Of a DNA stretch of 64,000 nucleotides, positions 53,316-62,933 are shown one piece after another. The DNA lies in assembly GCA_946481315.1 (NCBI GenBank), contig CAMLMH010000001.1, forward strand, positions 62,001 through 126,000, read 5' to 3'. Positions within the stretch are counted from its first letter, which is position 1; each line of letters starts with the position of its first letter. The translations under genes were made by a program, and so were the position numbers. Under the pieces are notes generated by a model, which had not been told where the DNA came from, did not search any database, and worked only from the letters and a program-made list of their open reading frames with translations. Origin of the DNA: an uncultured Bacteriovorax sp. GTDB lineage: Bacteria > Bdellovibrionota > Bacteriovoracia > Bacteriovoracales > Bacteriovoracaceae.

Positions 53316-53597
53316 ATGAATAAAGTTAATCCTACAGCAATGGTTGAAGATGCCAAAGAAGAGTTGAGAAAAATTACTCCACGCGATTCGATCGTTGATG
53401 TTATTGTCACGGAAGATCCTGTAGGACATTACAGTACGAACATTAAAGTTCAGACTGAGCACCATACATATTTCGCCAAAAAAGAAGATGATTTTCTTTA
53501 TCGTAGCTTCACTAAAGCCCTTCGGGCCTTAAAAAACCAAATAGGAAAGAAGCGCTACAATCATCTTCATCAGACAGTAAACTTGCAAAAAAGATAA
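53316..53597 (+). CDS. Short S30AE/HPF-like protein
   Basis: A 93-residue protein whose C-terminal half (KKEDDFLYRSFTKALRALKN followed by QIGKKR) resembles the helix of ribosome hibernation factors, but the usual N-terminal strand is reduced. The Shine-Dalgarno AAGGAGGA at 53301-53308 is perfect, suggesting high translation. If the assignment is right, it would bind 30S subunits in stationary phase. A strong terminator follows. It could also be an unrelated small DNA/RNA-binding protein. Confidence 0.5.
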   Translation: MNKVNPTAMVEDAKEELRKITPRDSIVDVIVTEDPVGHYSTNIKVQTEHHTYFAKKEDDFLYRSFTKALRALKNQIGKKRYNHLHQTVNLQKR

Positions 53598-53603
53598 ACA
53601 GAG

Positions 53604-53630
53604 GGCTCCTGCGGGAGCCTTTTTTATTTT
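53604..53630 (+). terminator. Rho-independent terminator after the HPF-like gene
   Basis: GGCTCC / GGAGCC with a 4-nt loop, followed by six T residues, directly after the stop codon and just before the convergent ferredoxin gene. Confidence 0.88.
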
Positions 53631-53938
53631 AGGGGAGCGATTTCAATGTCACCTAATACCTTGGCCCGGCATGAGAGTCTGACATGCTGACCAGGATAAG
53701 CATCTTTTATTGAATTGACAGTGTCCGTTTCCACGACACCCATGGGTGAGAGATTTTCAATGCCTTTAAGGACCGTAATACGACAGGAGCCGCACGAACC
53801 GGCCAGACAGCCGTGGGGTAAAACAAGACCTTGGCGTTCTAGTTCATCGTAGAGGATATTGTTTAAATTAACTTTATATTCACGGGTTTCTCCGCCCTCT
53901 GCAGTGGACGAATTTAGTCTGACTAACACGGTGGGCAT
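53624..53938 (-). CDS. [2Fe-2S] ferredoxin (plant type)
   Basis: A 104-residue electron carrier. Cluster ligands are CLAGSCGSC (C44, C49, C52) and C90 in RLSC, with the PHGC entry typical for this type. It may serve reductases such as the P450 at 22705, but no physical link is seen. The start has GAGGA upstream on the minus strand. It is convergent with the HPF-like gene and divergent from leucine dehydrogenase. Confidence 0.9.
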   Translation of the reverse strand: MPTVLVRLNSSTAEGGETREYKVNLNNILYDELERQGLVLPHGCLAGSCGSCRITVLKGIENLSPMGVVETDTVNSIKDAYPGQHVRLSCRAKVLGDIEIAPLK

Positions 53939-54024
53939 ATTATATTTATCCTCAAGTGATTATTATCTTTTCCAATTGTAGAACACGATGCAAAAATAAT
54001 CCAACTTTAAAAGTGAGGAAGACC

Positions 54025-55134
54025 ATGTTTACGTTTGAAAAATTATACTCAATGGGACACGAAGAAGTGGTTTTCTTCTCCGATCCTTCATGCAATTTAA
54101 AAGCGATTGTTGCAATCCATAATACGACTCTTGGACCAGCTTTGGGCGGAACAAGAATGTGGAACTATAAAACAATTGATGAGGCAGTTGAGGATGCTCT
54201 TCGTCTATCACGGGGAATGACTTACAAAAATTCAATTTCTGGACTGAACCTTGGCGGCGGTAAAGCCGTTATCATGGGCGATCCATCAAAAGATAAATCT
54301 GAAGCGCTTTTCCGTTCATATGGACGCTTCGTTGAATCACTCAATGGTCGCTACATCACGGCTGAAGATGTGAATACAACTGTTGATGATATGGAATTCA
54401 TCTTCGCTGAAACTAACAATGTTACAGGCGTTGCTGAAATCAATGGTGGGTCGGGTAACCCGTCGCCATGGACAGCTCGTGGAGTTTTCCGTGGAATGGA
54501 AGCATCGGCACTTAAAGTATGGGGTGATAAATCACTTAAAGGGAAAACAATTGCTCTGCAGGGAGCAGGTTCAGTGGGAACACATTTAGGTCGTCATCTT
54601 TTCGAAGCAGGCGCAAAAGTTCTTTTCACTGACATGAACGAAGCAAACATCGCTCGTTTTAAAGAAGCAGTTCCAAATGCAGAGTTCGTCGGTCTTAACG
54701 ATATCTATGATGTAAAAGCTGATATCTATGCTCCATGTGCACTTGGTGCGACGGTTAACGATCAGACAATCGATAGGCTAAAAGTAAAAATCGTCTGTGG
54801 TGCTGCTAACAACCAGTTAGCTGAAAGCCGTCACGGTGATATGTTAAAAGAAAAGGGCATTCTTTATGCTCCTGACTACCTGGTTAATGCCGGTGGTGTA
54901 ATGAACGTTTCAATTGAATTCGAGGGCTGGTCTGCAGAGAAAGCTACGAAGATGGTTGATAAAATTTACGATACAACACTCAAGATTTATAAACTTGCTG
55001 ATGAACAAAACATCCCTGTTTATAAAGCGACTGATTTAATGGCAGAGCAAAGAATTGCTTCTATCAAAAACATTCGCGGAAAATATCTTGGAAACCTGGG
55101 ACATCGTTTTCCAGGTAGAAAAAACCGTCGATAA
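54025..55134 (+). CDS. Leucine dehydrogenase (Leu/Val/Phe dehydrogenase family)
   Basis: A 369-residue NAD-dependent enzyme that deaminates branched-chain amino acids. Catalytic Lys residues are K68 and K80 (in GGGKAV), and the Rossmann motif GAGSVGTHLG lies near 183. The N-terminal MFTFEKLYSMGHEEVVFFSD matches the family start, so I use ATG 54025 with GAGGAAG upstream. A longer frame adds 23 residues with no similarity. Its product feeds a 2-oxoacid dehydrogenase such as the fused E1 at 60738. Confidence 0.93.
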   Translation: MFTFEKLYSMGHEEVVFFSDPSCNLKAIVAIHNTTLGPALGGTRMWNYKTIDEAVEDALRLSRGMTYKNSISGLNLGGGKAVIMGDPSKDKSEALFRSYGRFVESLNGRYITAEDVNTTVDDMEFIFAETNNVTGVAEINGGSGNPSPWTARGVFRGMEASALKVWGDKSLKGKTIALQGAGSVGTHLGRHLFEAGAKVLFTDMNEANIARFKEAVPNAEFVGLNDIYDVKADIYAPCALGATVNDQTIDRLKVKIVCGAANNQLAESRHGDMLKEKGILYAPDYLVNAGGVMNVSIEFEGWSAEKATKMVDKIYDTTLKIYKLADEQNIPVYKATDLMAEQRIASIKNIRGKYLGNLGHRFPGRKNRR

Positions 55135-55143
55135 AATCTTCTG

Positions 55144-55172
55144 GCCCGGCCTTAGTAGCCGGGCTTTTTTTT
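55144..55172 (+). terminator. Rho-independent terminator after leucine dehydrogenase
   Basis: GCCCGGC / GCCGGGC with a 7-nt loop, followed by eight T residues. Confidence 0.93.
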
Positions 55173-55260
55173 GGGCAATTTTTGCCGCTTATCCTCACCC
55201 CACCTCCTAATTTTGGCAAATTCATCTCCGCGCCCGGCTCAGGAAGTTGCCGAAATTGCG
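55173..55260. promoter_or_regulatory. Clustered TTGCC/GGCAA boxes upstream of the repeat lipoprotein gene
   Basis: GGGCAA at 55173-55178, TTGCC at 55182-55186, GGCAAA at 55215-55220 and TTGCC-GAAA-TTGCG at 55247-55260. The last pair has the same 9-nt period as the repeat at 39582-39595. CCTAATTTTGGCAA at 55206-55219 also resembles the region near 39606-39633. This may be a shared operator; it is unproven. Confidence 0.35.
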
Positions 55261-55338
55261 CCATTTCTGCCGCATGAAAAAACTCACTTTTATCAATGAT
55301 AAAATATTCCATAGAGACTAGAAGTCTCTTGAGGGTGT

Positions 55339-58300
55339 ATGGGCAATCTCAAAATGGCATGGATGTGGATATTCATCACGATGATTTTTTTATCATCTTG
55401 TGTGAACGATTCTTCTAAAGAAGGAGGTCCGGCACCAGCGGCCGGTGGTTCTCCGGTAAACTTACTCAAGGCAATCGATATAAATCCTCCGGCATTTGAT
55501 GAAGATTCTGTTTCACTCATCACCCTGAATTATTCTGATAAAAATGCCCGCAAGGCCCAAAGCTGTTCTTTGTCTTCTCTTAATAAAGTCACAATAGCAC
55601 AAGCCTGTGCTTGCGATGGAGCTGGGGTCTGTAGTGTGAGTGTCAGAGGTTCTAGCAACGCTTTTGGATCTGGCAGTTTTCGTTACAATGTGGCCATTGG
55701 CGGAGAAGTATCCTCAACGGGATTAGCTTCATTTACGATTAATCCACTTGATGATGCACCCATCACTTCTTCAATTTCTCCGGCCAGTTTTAAATACAAT
55801 ACACAATCCATACTGACTCTTGCCTATAATGACGCTGATAATGATCGAGCAACAGGGTGTACTATCGCTTCACTAACGAATGTCACAGTTTCACAGGCCT
55901 GCAGCTGTTCACTAGGGGTGTGTACAGTTGGGGTAACAGGGACAAATAATTATATCGGTTCAGCCTCTTTTACTTTCACCGTCACGGCTAATTCAGTCAT
56001 CTCTAATTCGTCCTCAGCATCTTTAACTATTGTTGGTGATCCTCCTGTCGCTTCTAATGTGACTCCTGCAGCTTTTCCGACTAATACTCAATCGGTCATT
56101 ATCCTGTCCTACACGGATGCCCAGTCTGATCCGGCCACAAGTTGTAGTGTAAGCAGTTTAAGAAATGTTTATGTGTCTCAGGGATGTGCTTGCTCGGGAG
56201 GTATATGTGGAGTAGGTGTTACCAGCTTACCGAATTATACCGGAAGTGCAGATTTCAAATTTACAGTAACAGCAGCGGGACAAACGTCAAATCAGGCTAC
56301 GGCCAGTTTAACTGTTATTCCTTCCACTCCTGTCGCGGCCAATATTACGCCGGCGGCATTTAATGAAGACGTGGCTTCAATCATTACCTTGAGCTATACC
56401 GATCCGCTTAATCGCAAAGCCACTGCCTGTGCAGTGACGTCTACCAGTAACGTGACAGTGAATCAGGCCTGCGCCTGTGATGGGGCAGGGTTGTGTACAG
56501 TGGGAGTAAAAGGCAATTTAAATTACAATGGCTCAGCAAGTTTTGGGTATACGGTAACTGCTGGCGGACAAGTTTCCAATAGCGCAACAGCCTCTCTTAC
56601 CGTCAATCCTGTTGATGATTCACCGATTACGTCCAACGTCACTTTGATGGACCTCATTTATGAAGATACTCAAAGTGGTTTTTTGGCTCTGAGTTACACC
56701 GATGTAGATGGTGACAGAGCAGGAGTTAACGACTGTACCATTTCTAATCCAACGAACCTGACAATCACTACAGCATGCAGTTGTGATGTTATCTTGGGAA
56801 GCTGCAGTCTCAAAATAACTGGTAACCTTCACTACTATGGACCAGGCAGTTTTGATTATAAAGTTAAAACCAATGCAGTGGATTCCAATATCTCAACTGC
56901 GGATTTAACAATTTTGCACAAAGATCATGCCCCAACGACCTCCAGCCTCACACCTGCAGCTTTTGATGAGGAAACTCAATCAGTAATTACTCTCAGCTAT
57001 ACCGATATTGATAACGATAAAGCGGCCAGCTGTTCATTGACCAGTCTCTCGAATATAACAATCACACAGGCATGTGCATGTGATGTGTTGGGAGTCTGTA
57101 CTGTCGGAGTTACCGGAACTGCAAATTATAGCGGGGCTGCGAGTTTCTATTATACAGTGACGGCCAATGGGGCGATCTCTAACAGCTCAAGCGTGATTTT
57201 TAATATTAACAACCTCGACGATGCTCCGGTCAGTGCGGCTATCACGCCGCCTGCTTTTGATCAGAATGCTCAGTCAATCATCACATTAAGTTATACCGAT
57301 CCCGACAATGACAAGGCAACGACATGTTCAGTTTCTGCATTAACTAATGTAACTGAAACGCAGGCCTGTGCTTGTGATGCCGGCGGTATTTGTACAGTTG
57401 GAGTAACCGGAACACTTAATTATTCAGGAGCAGCTGCTTTTAATTATACAGTTACTGCCAATAGTGTCGTTTCAAATTCTTCAGCCGCAAGTCTGACGAT
57501 TAATCCATTGAATATAGCTCCATCAATTGATCCGATAGCCACATCCTACGGAAATGAAAATACCGCTTACGTATTAAATTTTACTATTGACGATGCTAAC
57601 GGTCCTATCGCTTGCTCAAGCGCAGTGACAACAACTGCTTCTACCAATACGACTCTAATTCCAATAGCCAATATTGTTTTTGGTGGTGCATATCCTAACT
57701 GTACAGCAACAATTACGCCTGCCAGTAATGAAATCGGATCATCTAATTTAACTTTTAGAGTAACGGACCCTGAAGGGTTATTTGACTCTGTGACTTTTAC
57801 ACACAATGTCCGCAATGGCGTCAGTCAAACATGGCTTCTGGGAGATGTTGGCGATAGTATGACTTACTCGTACTCGTCCGCACTGATTGAATCGGTTGCT
57901 CCGGGAGTTATCAGGCTTGCTCCTTTTAATGTTGATCAGACAGATAATGACAGTTCTGTTAACGGTTTTACGGCCATACCTTCAACTTTACGCTGGGACA
58001 GTACAAATTCCTATATCTGGCAAAATCATGCTGTCGGAGCATGGACGCTCGCCTCTGGTTTTTATAGTACGTCTTATACTTCACGAATCATGGATGCAAA
58101 AAAACCAGTGAGCTGGAATTCCATTGCCTGGAACACTTCTCTTCCTTTTGGAAAAGAGTTAACTTTAACCAATGAATCCTCCGCTGAGTACTCTCAACTT
58201 TCTGGTGCACTTGCCAATAGTTTAGTTGGATTGTGGCACTTCAATGAAGGAGCAGGATCTACGGCAATTAAAAACAGCAAAACAGGAAATGCAGAATCTT

Positions 58301-59433
58301 TTCTTGTTGATACACCATCTCCAGCAGCACTGGGACAGGCGGGGCGACTGAATATGGCCGTTCAGTTTAACGGTAATACTGTTTTAAAAAGTGCAACTAG
58401 TTCGGCGGTAACACCCGGAACATTTACTATTTCTACCTGGGTAAAAAAATCCGGAGCTACTGCCGAAAATGTAATCTGTTTCTGGACGACAAACGATTCA
58501 ACAGTTTCGGATAACTGTCCGGTAAGGATTGCTAATTCTCTTCGAATGCGGATTAATGGTACAAACTATTTAGGAAACACATCCATTACAGACGGTAACT
58601 GGCATCACGTAATTGTTACCAGTAATAGTCTGACCGGTAATTCTGAAGCGTATATAGATGGAGTTCTGGAAAACTTTGGATCACAACCACCAAGTTTTAC
58701 CACTGCGGGATCAGCACTCTATTTCGGTAATAATGTAGGGACCTCCGGAAATTATGCTGGTGGCATAGACGAAACAGCAATCTGGAACCGAGTCTTAACA
58801 TCCACTGAAATTACGGAAGTGTATCGGCGGGGTGCTAATCGATTATTTTTAAATTTCCGTACTTGTCCCGATGCAACTTGTTCAACTAATCCCGCATGGT
58901 CAACTGCAATCAGCGAGGCAGATAACGTCGTCAATGGTGAGCCTTTGACGGCTTCGCCGAATTTCACGATTGGCCCTTCAGCTCAACGCTATTTTCAATA
59001 CAAAGTCACTTTTGAATCAGACAATGTGCCTTCAGTCAGCTCACCAGATCTAAGAAGTGTTGTTGTCGGTCCAGCCCATGCTGCATATTCTGCTAATGAA
59101 GAGCAGTTTGTTACCCAGGAAGGACTGAGTTTTAAATCCCTGGCCAGCTTTACAGCTACCTTAGGCGCTCAAGGCTGTAGCGGAGGAGGAATTCGATATC
59201 AATTATCTAAGGATAAAATCAACTGGAGTTATTATAACGGTACAACGTGGGCTACCGGAACTAATTACACAACTTCCAGCACCAGTGGCCAGCTTCAGTC
59301 AGGACTGTCCTCTTATACTTCAACCGCGCCGGGAACTTCTGATGTCGTTTACGTCAGAGGAACTCTGAAAAGTGATGTCGACGGCGCCTCTCCCTGTGAA
59401 ATCGATCAGCTTCAGCTTTCCGGCCATGATTAG
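55339..59433 (+). CDS. Giant repeat surface lipoprotein with LamG-like domain
   Basis: A 1364-residue protein. The lipobox FLSSC ends at Cys21, so it is a lipoprotein. Seven repeats of about 97 residues follow (each with PAAFDE-like start, LSYTD, CxVxxLxNVT, ACACD and GVCTVGVTG, ending SxSLTI), then a diverged cadherin-like unit. A LamG/concanavalin-like domain occupies residues about 959-1161 (FNEGAGSTA, FTISTWVK, GNWHHVIVT, AYIDGVLENF, GGIDETAIWN). Repeated Cys pairs suggest disulfide-stabilised modules. The design fits an adhesin or glycan-binding surface protein. GAGGG precedes the ATG. An outer-membrane barrel gene follows. Confidence 0.85.
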   Translation: MGNLKMAWMWIFITMIFLSSCVNDSSKEGGPAPAAGGSPVNLLKAIDINPPAFDEDSVSLITLNYSDKNARKAQSCSLSSLNKVTIAQACACDGAGVCSVSVRGSSNAFGSGSFRYNVAIGGEVSSTGLASFTINPLDDAPITSSISPASFKYNTQSILTLAYNDADNDRATGCTIASLTNVTVSQACSCSLGVCTVGVTGTNNYIGSASFTFTVTANSVISNSSSASLTIVGDPPVASNVTPAAFPTNTQSVIILSYTDAQSDPATSCSVSSLRNVYVSQGCACSGGICGVGVTSLPNYTGSADFKFTVTAAGQTSNQATASLTVIPSTPVAANITPAAFNEDVASIITLSYTDPLNRKATACAVTSTSNVTVNQACACDGAGLCTVGVKGNLNYNGSASFGYTVTAGGQVSNSATASLTVNPVDDSPITSNVTLMDLIYEDTQSGFLALSYTDVDGDRAGVNDCTISNPTNLTITTACSCDVILGSCSLKITGNLHYYGPGSFDYKVKTNAVDSNISTADLTILHKDHAPTTSSLTPAAFDEETQSVITLSYTDIDNDKAASCSLTSLSNITITQACACDVLGVCTVGVTGTANYSGAASFYYTVTANGAISNSSSVIFNINNLDDAPVSAAITPPAFDQNAQSIITLSYTDPDNDKATTCSVSALTNVTETQACACDAGGICTVGVTGTLNYSGAAAFNYTVTANSVVSNSSAASLTINPLNIAPSIDPIATSYGNENTAYVLNFTIDDANGPIACSSAVTTTASTNTTLIPIANIVFGGAYPNCTATITPASNEIGSSNLTFRVTDPEGLFDSVTFTHNVRNGVSQTWLLGDVGDSMTYSYSSALIESVAPGVIRLAPFNVDQTDNDSSVNGFTAIPSTLRWDSTNSYIWQNHAVGAWTLASGFYSTSYTSRIMDAKKPVSWNSIAWNTSLPFGKELTLTNESSAEYSQLSGALANSLVGLWHFNEGAGSTAIKNSKTGNAESFLVDTPSPAALGQAGRLNMAVQFNGNTVLKSATSSAVTPGTFTISTWVKKSGATAENVICFWTTNDSTVSDNCPVRIANSLRMRINGTNYLGNTSITDGNWHHVIVTSNSLTGNSEAYIDGVLENFGSQPPSFTTAGSALYFGNNVGTSGNYAGGIDETAIWNRVLTSTEITEVYRRGANRLFLNFRTCPDATCSTNPAWSTAISEADNVVNGEPLTASPNFTIGPSAQRYFQYKVTFESDNVPSVSSPDLRSVVVGPAHAAYSANEEQFVTQEGLSFKSLASFTATLGAQGCSGGGIRYQLSKDKINWSYYNGTTWATGTNYTTSSTSGQLQSGLSSYTSTAPGTSDVVYVRGTLKSDVDGASPCEIDQLQLSGHD
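55471..57512 (+). repeat. Seven tandem ~292-nt protein-coding repeats
   Basis: About seven imperfect copies of a 290-295-nt unit in one reading frame, encoding the Cys-containing cadherin-like modules of the surface lipoprotein. Copies 2, 4, 6 and 7 are closest; the fifth is most diverged. Confidence 0.8.
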
Positions 59434-59507
59434 TCGAGCATATTTCTCAGTTATTGGTCAAGATTGTCTCTGTATCTTTTCATTCCTATCGCTCTTAAAA
59501 TAGAGAT

Positions 59508-60611
59508 ATGAAAAGTGTGTTCACGCTACTGGTGACATTTATTTTTGCTCATACTGTTTCTGCGATCGATTTTGAAGATGCGGTCTTTCCAGAACTGGTA
59601 CCATCTACTCGTGCACTGGGAATGGGGAATGCATTTATTGCCAAAGTAGATGATGCCTCAGCTGCATTTTATAATCCAGCCGGACTGGGAACTGTCCGTT
59701 ATCCCCATTTACATCTATCTAACTTTGGTTTCGAAACCAATAAGGGCACAATGGATGTTATAGCAGGTGACGGAATTGGTGACTATTTCAGCAACACTCC
59801 AAAGATGTTCAGTATTGATGGAATGAGAGAAGTTCTCAAGGAAAAACCCGGAACACTTTCACATACACGCATTCACGCATTACCTAATTTTACGTCCCGT
59901 TACTTCAGTGCTGGTTATCTTTTAGCGAAACGTTCACGTGGTATTGTGAATGACGTCAACAGTACAACAGGGTTTGAATTTGCAGATCGGTTTGATCATG
60001 GCCCCTACGGAGCTTTAAACATTTCGTTGTTTGGCGGAATTGTTAAGGCCGGTATATCTGCTGTTTATTTAAAAAGAAAAGAGTTATTGGCATCAGCAGA
60101 TCCTAATGCAACAGCCGTTGTATCGGACAGCAGCTATAAAACAGGCTCAGCCGTTATATCTACTTTTGGGGGAAAATTAACACTGCCATTTACATTTCTT
60201 CCAACATTCGCAGGAACTGTTCATAACGTTTTTGAACAGGACTGGACCGTGGGCAGCTCGACTGCCGGCGCACCTGGTTATATCCCACGCACTTACGATG
60301 TTGGATTTTCCATTACTCCTCAGATTGGTACGGCCACACGTATTCACCTGGAAGTGAATGTAAAAGATATGGGGGGCTCATATGAAAACGTCGCCAACAG
60401 CAGAAAAGTGGCTATTGGAGCGGAGCTTGATTTCTCCCGTGTGTTCTTTGTCCGCATTGGATATGGTGATGGCTTTGGTTCTGCTGGGCTAGGGATAAGA
60501 TCCCGCAAAATTGAATTTGATATTTCGACCTATGCCGTGGATACGACCACTAACTCCTTCCGTGGAGAGGAAGATCGCCGCTTTGCAATTTCTGCTTCTT
60601 CCGGTTTCTAA
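59508..60611 (+). CDS. Outer-membrane beta-barrel protein, FadL/PorV-like
   Basis: A 367-residue protein with signal peptide MKSVFTLLVTFIFAHTVSA. The early segment ALGMGNAFIAKVDDASAAFY followed by NPAGLG is typical for the FadL/UPF0164/PorV group of barrels that place hydrophobic molecules or secreted proteins at the surface. Alternating beta strands run to a terminal aromatic residue. Being 74 nt after the repeat lipoprotein, it could help export or anchor it (inference). Confidence 0.72.
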   Translation: MKSVFTLLVTFIFAHTVSAIDFEDAVFPELVPSTRALGMGNAFIAKVDDASAAFYNPAGLGTVRYPHLHLSNFGFETNKGTMDVIAGDGIGDYFSNTPKMFSIDGMREVLKEKPGTLSHTRIHALPNFTSRYFSAGYLLAKRSRGIVNDVNSTTGFEFADRFDHGPYGALNISLFGGIVKAGISAVYLKRKELLASADPNATAVVSDSSYKTGSAVISTFGGKLTLPFTFLPTFAGTVHNVFEQDWTVGSSTAGAPGYIPRTYDVGFSITPQIGTATRIHLEVNVKDMGGSYENVANSRKVAIGAELDFSRVFFVRIGYGDGFGSAGLGIRSRKIEFDISTYAVDTTTNSFRGEEDRRFAISASSGF

Positions 60612-60737
60612 AATCCCTGACTTAAGTCATTTCGCCCAGCGTTTAAAACACCCCTTTTCATTGGGAAATTTAGACAATCAAGGCTTCCTTAGGGTAGAGT
60701 CTTGGAACGAAATTGTAATACCAGGAAAAGGAAGATC

Positions 60738-62930
60738 ATGTTGGAAAAGACATCTAAATCAAAAGCATCACCAAGTTCAAAGTCAGCGGTTAATCCGGCT
60801 TACGCAAAAAAACTGGAGCTGGCTAAAAAATACAATCTAAAAAGAGAAGATATGGTGGCGATGCTTGAAAACATCTACACATCAAGAAAAGTCGATGACG
60901 CTGAAATTTCAATGAAGAAGCAGTCAAAAGCTTTTTTTCAGATTTCAGGAGCTGGGCACGAAGGAATTTTGACAGCAGCCGCGAAGGTTTTAAAACCAAA
61001 GTATGACTGGTTTTTGGGGTATTACCGCGATCGCGCACTCTGTTTAGGTTTAGGAGTCACACCATACGAAATGCTTTGTCAGGCCAATGGAAACATGGGA
61101 GATGCTGCTTCTTATGGACGAATGATGCCGGCACACTGGGGTCATAAGAAATTTAATATTGTTAACAAGTCTTCCTGTACCGGAACTCAATTTCTCCAGG
61201 CCTGTGGTCTGGCAGAAGCGGGACTTTGGTATAAAAAACTTCGCGATGAACATAAAATCGATGTTTCGGGAATGGACTTCAAAGATGATGAAATCATCTA
61301 TACATCCACTGGAGATGGGACAGTTGCACAAGGAGAGTTCTGGGAAGGACTCACAACTGCAACAGTTAATAATCTTCCTGTTCTTTTCATGGTAGAAGAT
61401 AATGGCTTTGCGATTTCTACACCAACTTATGTTCAGTATCCTGAAGGTTCCATTTCTAAAACACTAGCCAACTTTCCTAATCTTAAAATTTTTACTGTAG
61501 ATGGATGTTGTCCGATTGAATCCTACGCCACTATGACTGAAGCTGCCGCCTATATACGTAAAACACGCAAGCCGGCCCTTGTTCACGCAACAGTGACTCG
61601 TCCATACTCTCACTCATTGTCTGATGATCACGGTATGTACCGCACTAAAGCTGAGCTGGCCGAAGAAGGACTGCGCGATGTTTTCAACGCCTACCCAAAA
61701 TTCCTGGTTGAAGCAGGAGTTATTTCAGAAAGTGAACGCGAAGAAGTTCTGAAGAAAGTTTCAGCCAATGTAAAAGAAGCAATGGACCGCGCGATCACAA
61801 CTGAGTGGCCAAAAGTTGAAACAGTCATGGACCACCTTTACTCAGAAGAAGTCGATATTACGGGTTCACAGTTTGATAAGCCGGCTAACTTCACAGGAAA
61901 AGATGATGTGCCGATGGCCGCTTCAATTAACAAAGTTCTTCGTACTGAATTTGCCAAAAATCCAATGCTCAGAATGTGGGGAGAAGACGTAGCAGACTTT
62001 TTTGAAAAAGAACGTCTGAACAATCCTGAACTCAAAGGAAAGGGTGGAGTTTTTAAACTGACGGCAAATGTTCAGCGTGAATCGCGTGACGGCCAGGTTT
62101 TCAATTCGCCGCTTGCCGAAGCTAATGTCATTGGCCGAGCAATCGGGATGGCTATTCGGGGAATTAAGCCAGTAGTTGAAATTCAGTTCTTTGACTATAT
62201 CTGGACAGCTTACATGCAGCTTAAAAATGAAATGGCAACACTCCGTTACCGATCAGGAGGCGACTTCAAATGTCCGATGGTCGTTCGTGTACCGATCGGA
62301 GGTTACCTGAAAGGGGGCGCGATTTATCACTCTCAATCAGGTGAATCACTTTTTACACACGTTCCGGGGATTCGCGTAGCTTTCCCTTCAAACGCAGCAG
62401 ATGCCGCAGGCCTACTTCGAACTGCCATTCACGGTGATGATCCGGTTATGTTCTTAGAGCATAAACATTTATATTATCAGGGATACAACCGCACAGCAGA
62501 TCCAGGGGATGATTACATGATCCCGTTTGGTAAGGCCCGCATTGCCCGTGAAGGAAAAGATGCGACGATCGTCGCGTGGGGAGCTCTCGTACAAAAATCA
62601 ATTGAAGCTGCAAAAAAAATGGAAGCTCAGGGATTCAGTGTAGAAGTCATCGATCTGCGTACTCTCGCTCCATATGATTTTGAAGCAATCAAAAAGTCGA
62701 TAACAAAAACATCGCGTCTTATGATCGCCCACGAAGAACATAAAACTTCAGGATTCGCCGGGGAAATCGCAGCCCGCGTGAATGAAGAATGTTTCGAACT
62801 TTTAGATGCACCAATCTTACGAGTTGCTGCTCTAGACGTTCACTGTGCTTACAACCCAGGTCTCGAAGATGTGATCTTACCTCAGGTAAGTCATGTGGAA
62901 GAGACGCTGGAAAAACTTCTCAAGTACTAA
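60738..62930 (+). CDS. 2-oxoacid dehydrogenase E1, fused alpha and beta subunits
   Basis: About 730 residues. The first half is an E1 alpha with the thiamine-diphosphate motif GDGTVAQGEFWEGL ... EDN, and the second half is an E1 beta (FNSPLAEANVIGRAIGMAIR, EIQFFDYIW, and a C-terminal transketolase domain with EEHKTSGFAGEIA). Such one-piece fused E1 proteins occur in several phyla, and the substrate (branched-chain acids, pyruvate) is not fixed by sequence. ATG 60738 follows AAGGAAG; a longer frame adds 12 residues. Leucine dehydrogenase 5 kb upstream supports a branched-chain substrate. Confidence 0.85.
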   Translation: MLEKTSKSKASPSSKSAVNPAYAKKLELAKKYNLKREDMVAMLENIYTSRKVDDAEISMKKQSKAFFQISGAGHEGILTAAAKVLKPKYDWFLGYYRDRALCLGLGVTPYEMLCQANGNMGDAASYGRMMPAHWGHKKFNIVNKSSCTGTQFLQACGLAEAGLWYKKLRDEHKIDVSGMDFKDDEIIYTSTGDGTVAQGEFWEGLTTATVNNLPVLFMVEDNGFAISTPTYVQYPEGSISKTLANFPNLKIFTVDGCCPIESYATMTEAAAYIRKTRKPALVHATVTRPYSHSLSDDHGMYRTKAELAEEGLRDVFNAYPKFLVEAGVISESEREEVLKKVSANVKEAMDRAITTEWPKVETVMDHLYSEEVDITGSQFDKPANFTGKDDVPMAASINKVLRTEFAKNPMLRMWGEDVADFFEKERLNNPELKGKGGVFKLTANVQRESRDGQVFNSPLAEANVIGRAIGMAIRGIKPVVEIQFFDYIWTAYMQLKNEMATLRYRSGGDFKCPMVVRVPIGGYLKGGAIYHSQSGESLFTHVPGIRVAFPSNAADAAGLLRTAIHGDDPVMFLEHKHLYYQGYNRTADPGDDYMIPFGKARIAREGKDATIVAWGALVQKSIEAAKKMEAQGFSVEVIDLRTLAPYDFEAIKKSITKTSRLMIAHEEHKTSGFAGEIAARVNEECFELLDAPILRVAALDVHCAYNPGLEDVILPQVSHVEETLEKLLKY

Positions 62931-62933
62931 TAT

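Noticed and set aside
55171..55186. Sigma54-like promoter (GG...GC) in the region before the repeat lipoprotein
   Set aside because: Spacing between the GG and GC elements is one nucleotide too short for the canonical -24/-12 arrangement.
55471..57512. Tandem repeats as a CRISPR array or integrated repeat element
   Set aside because: Units are about 292 nt, imperfect and in one reading frame; they are protein domains.
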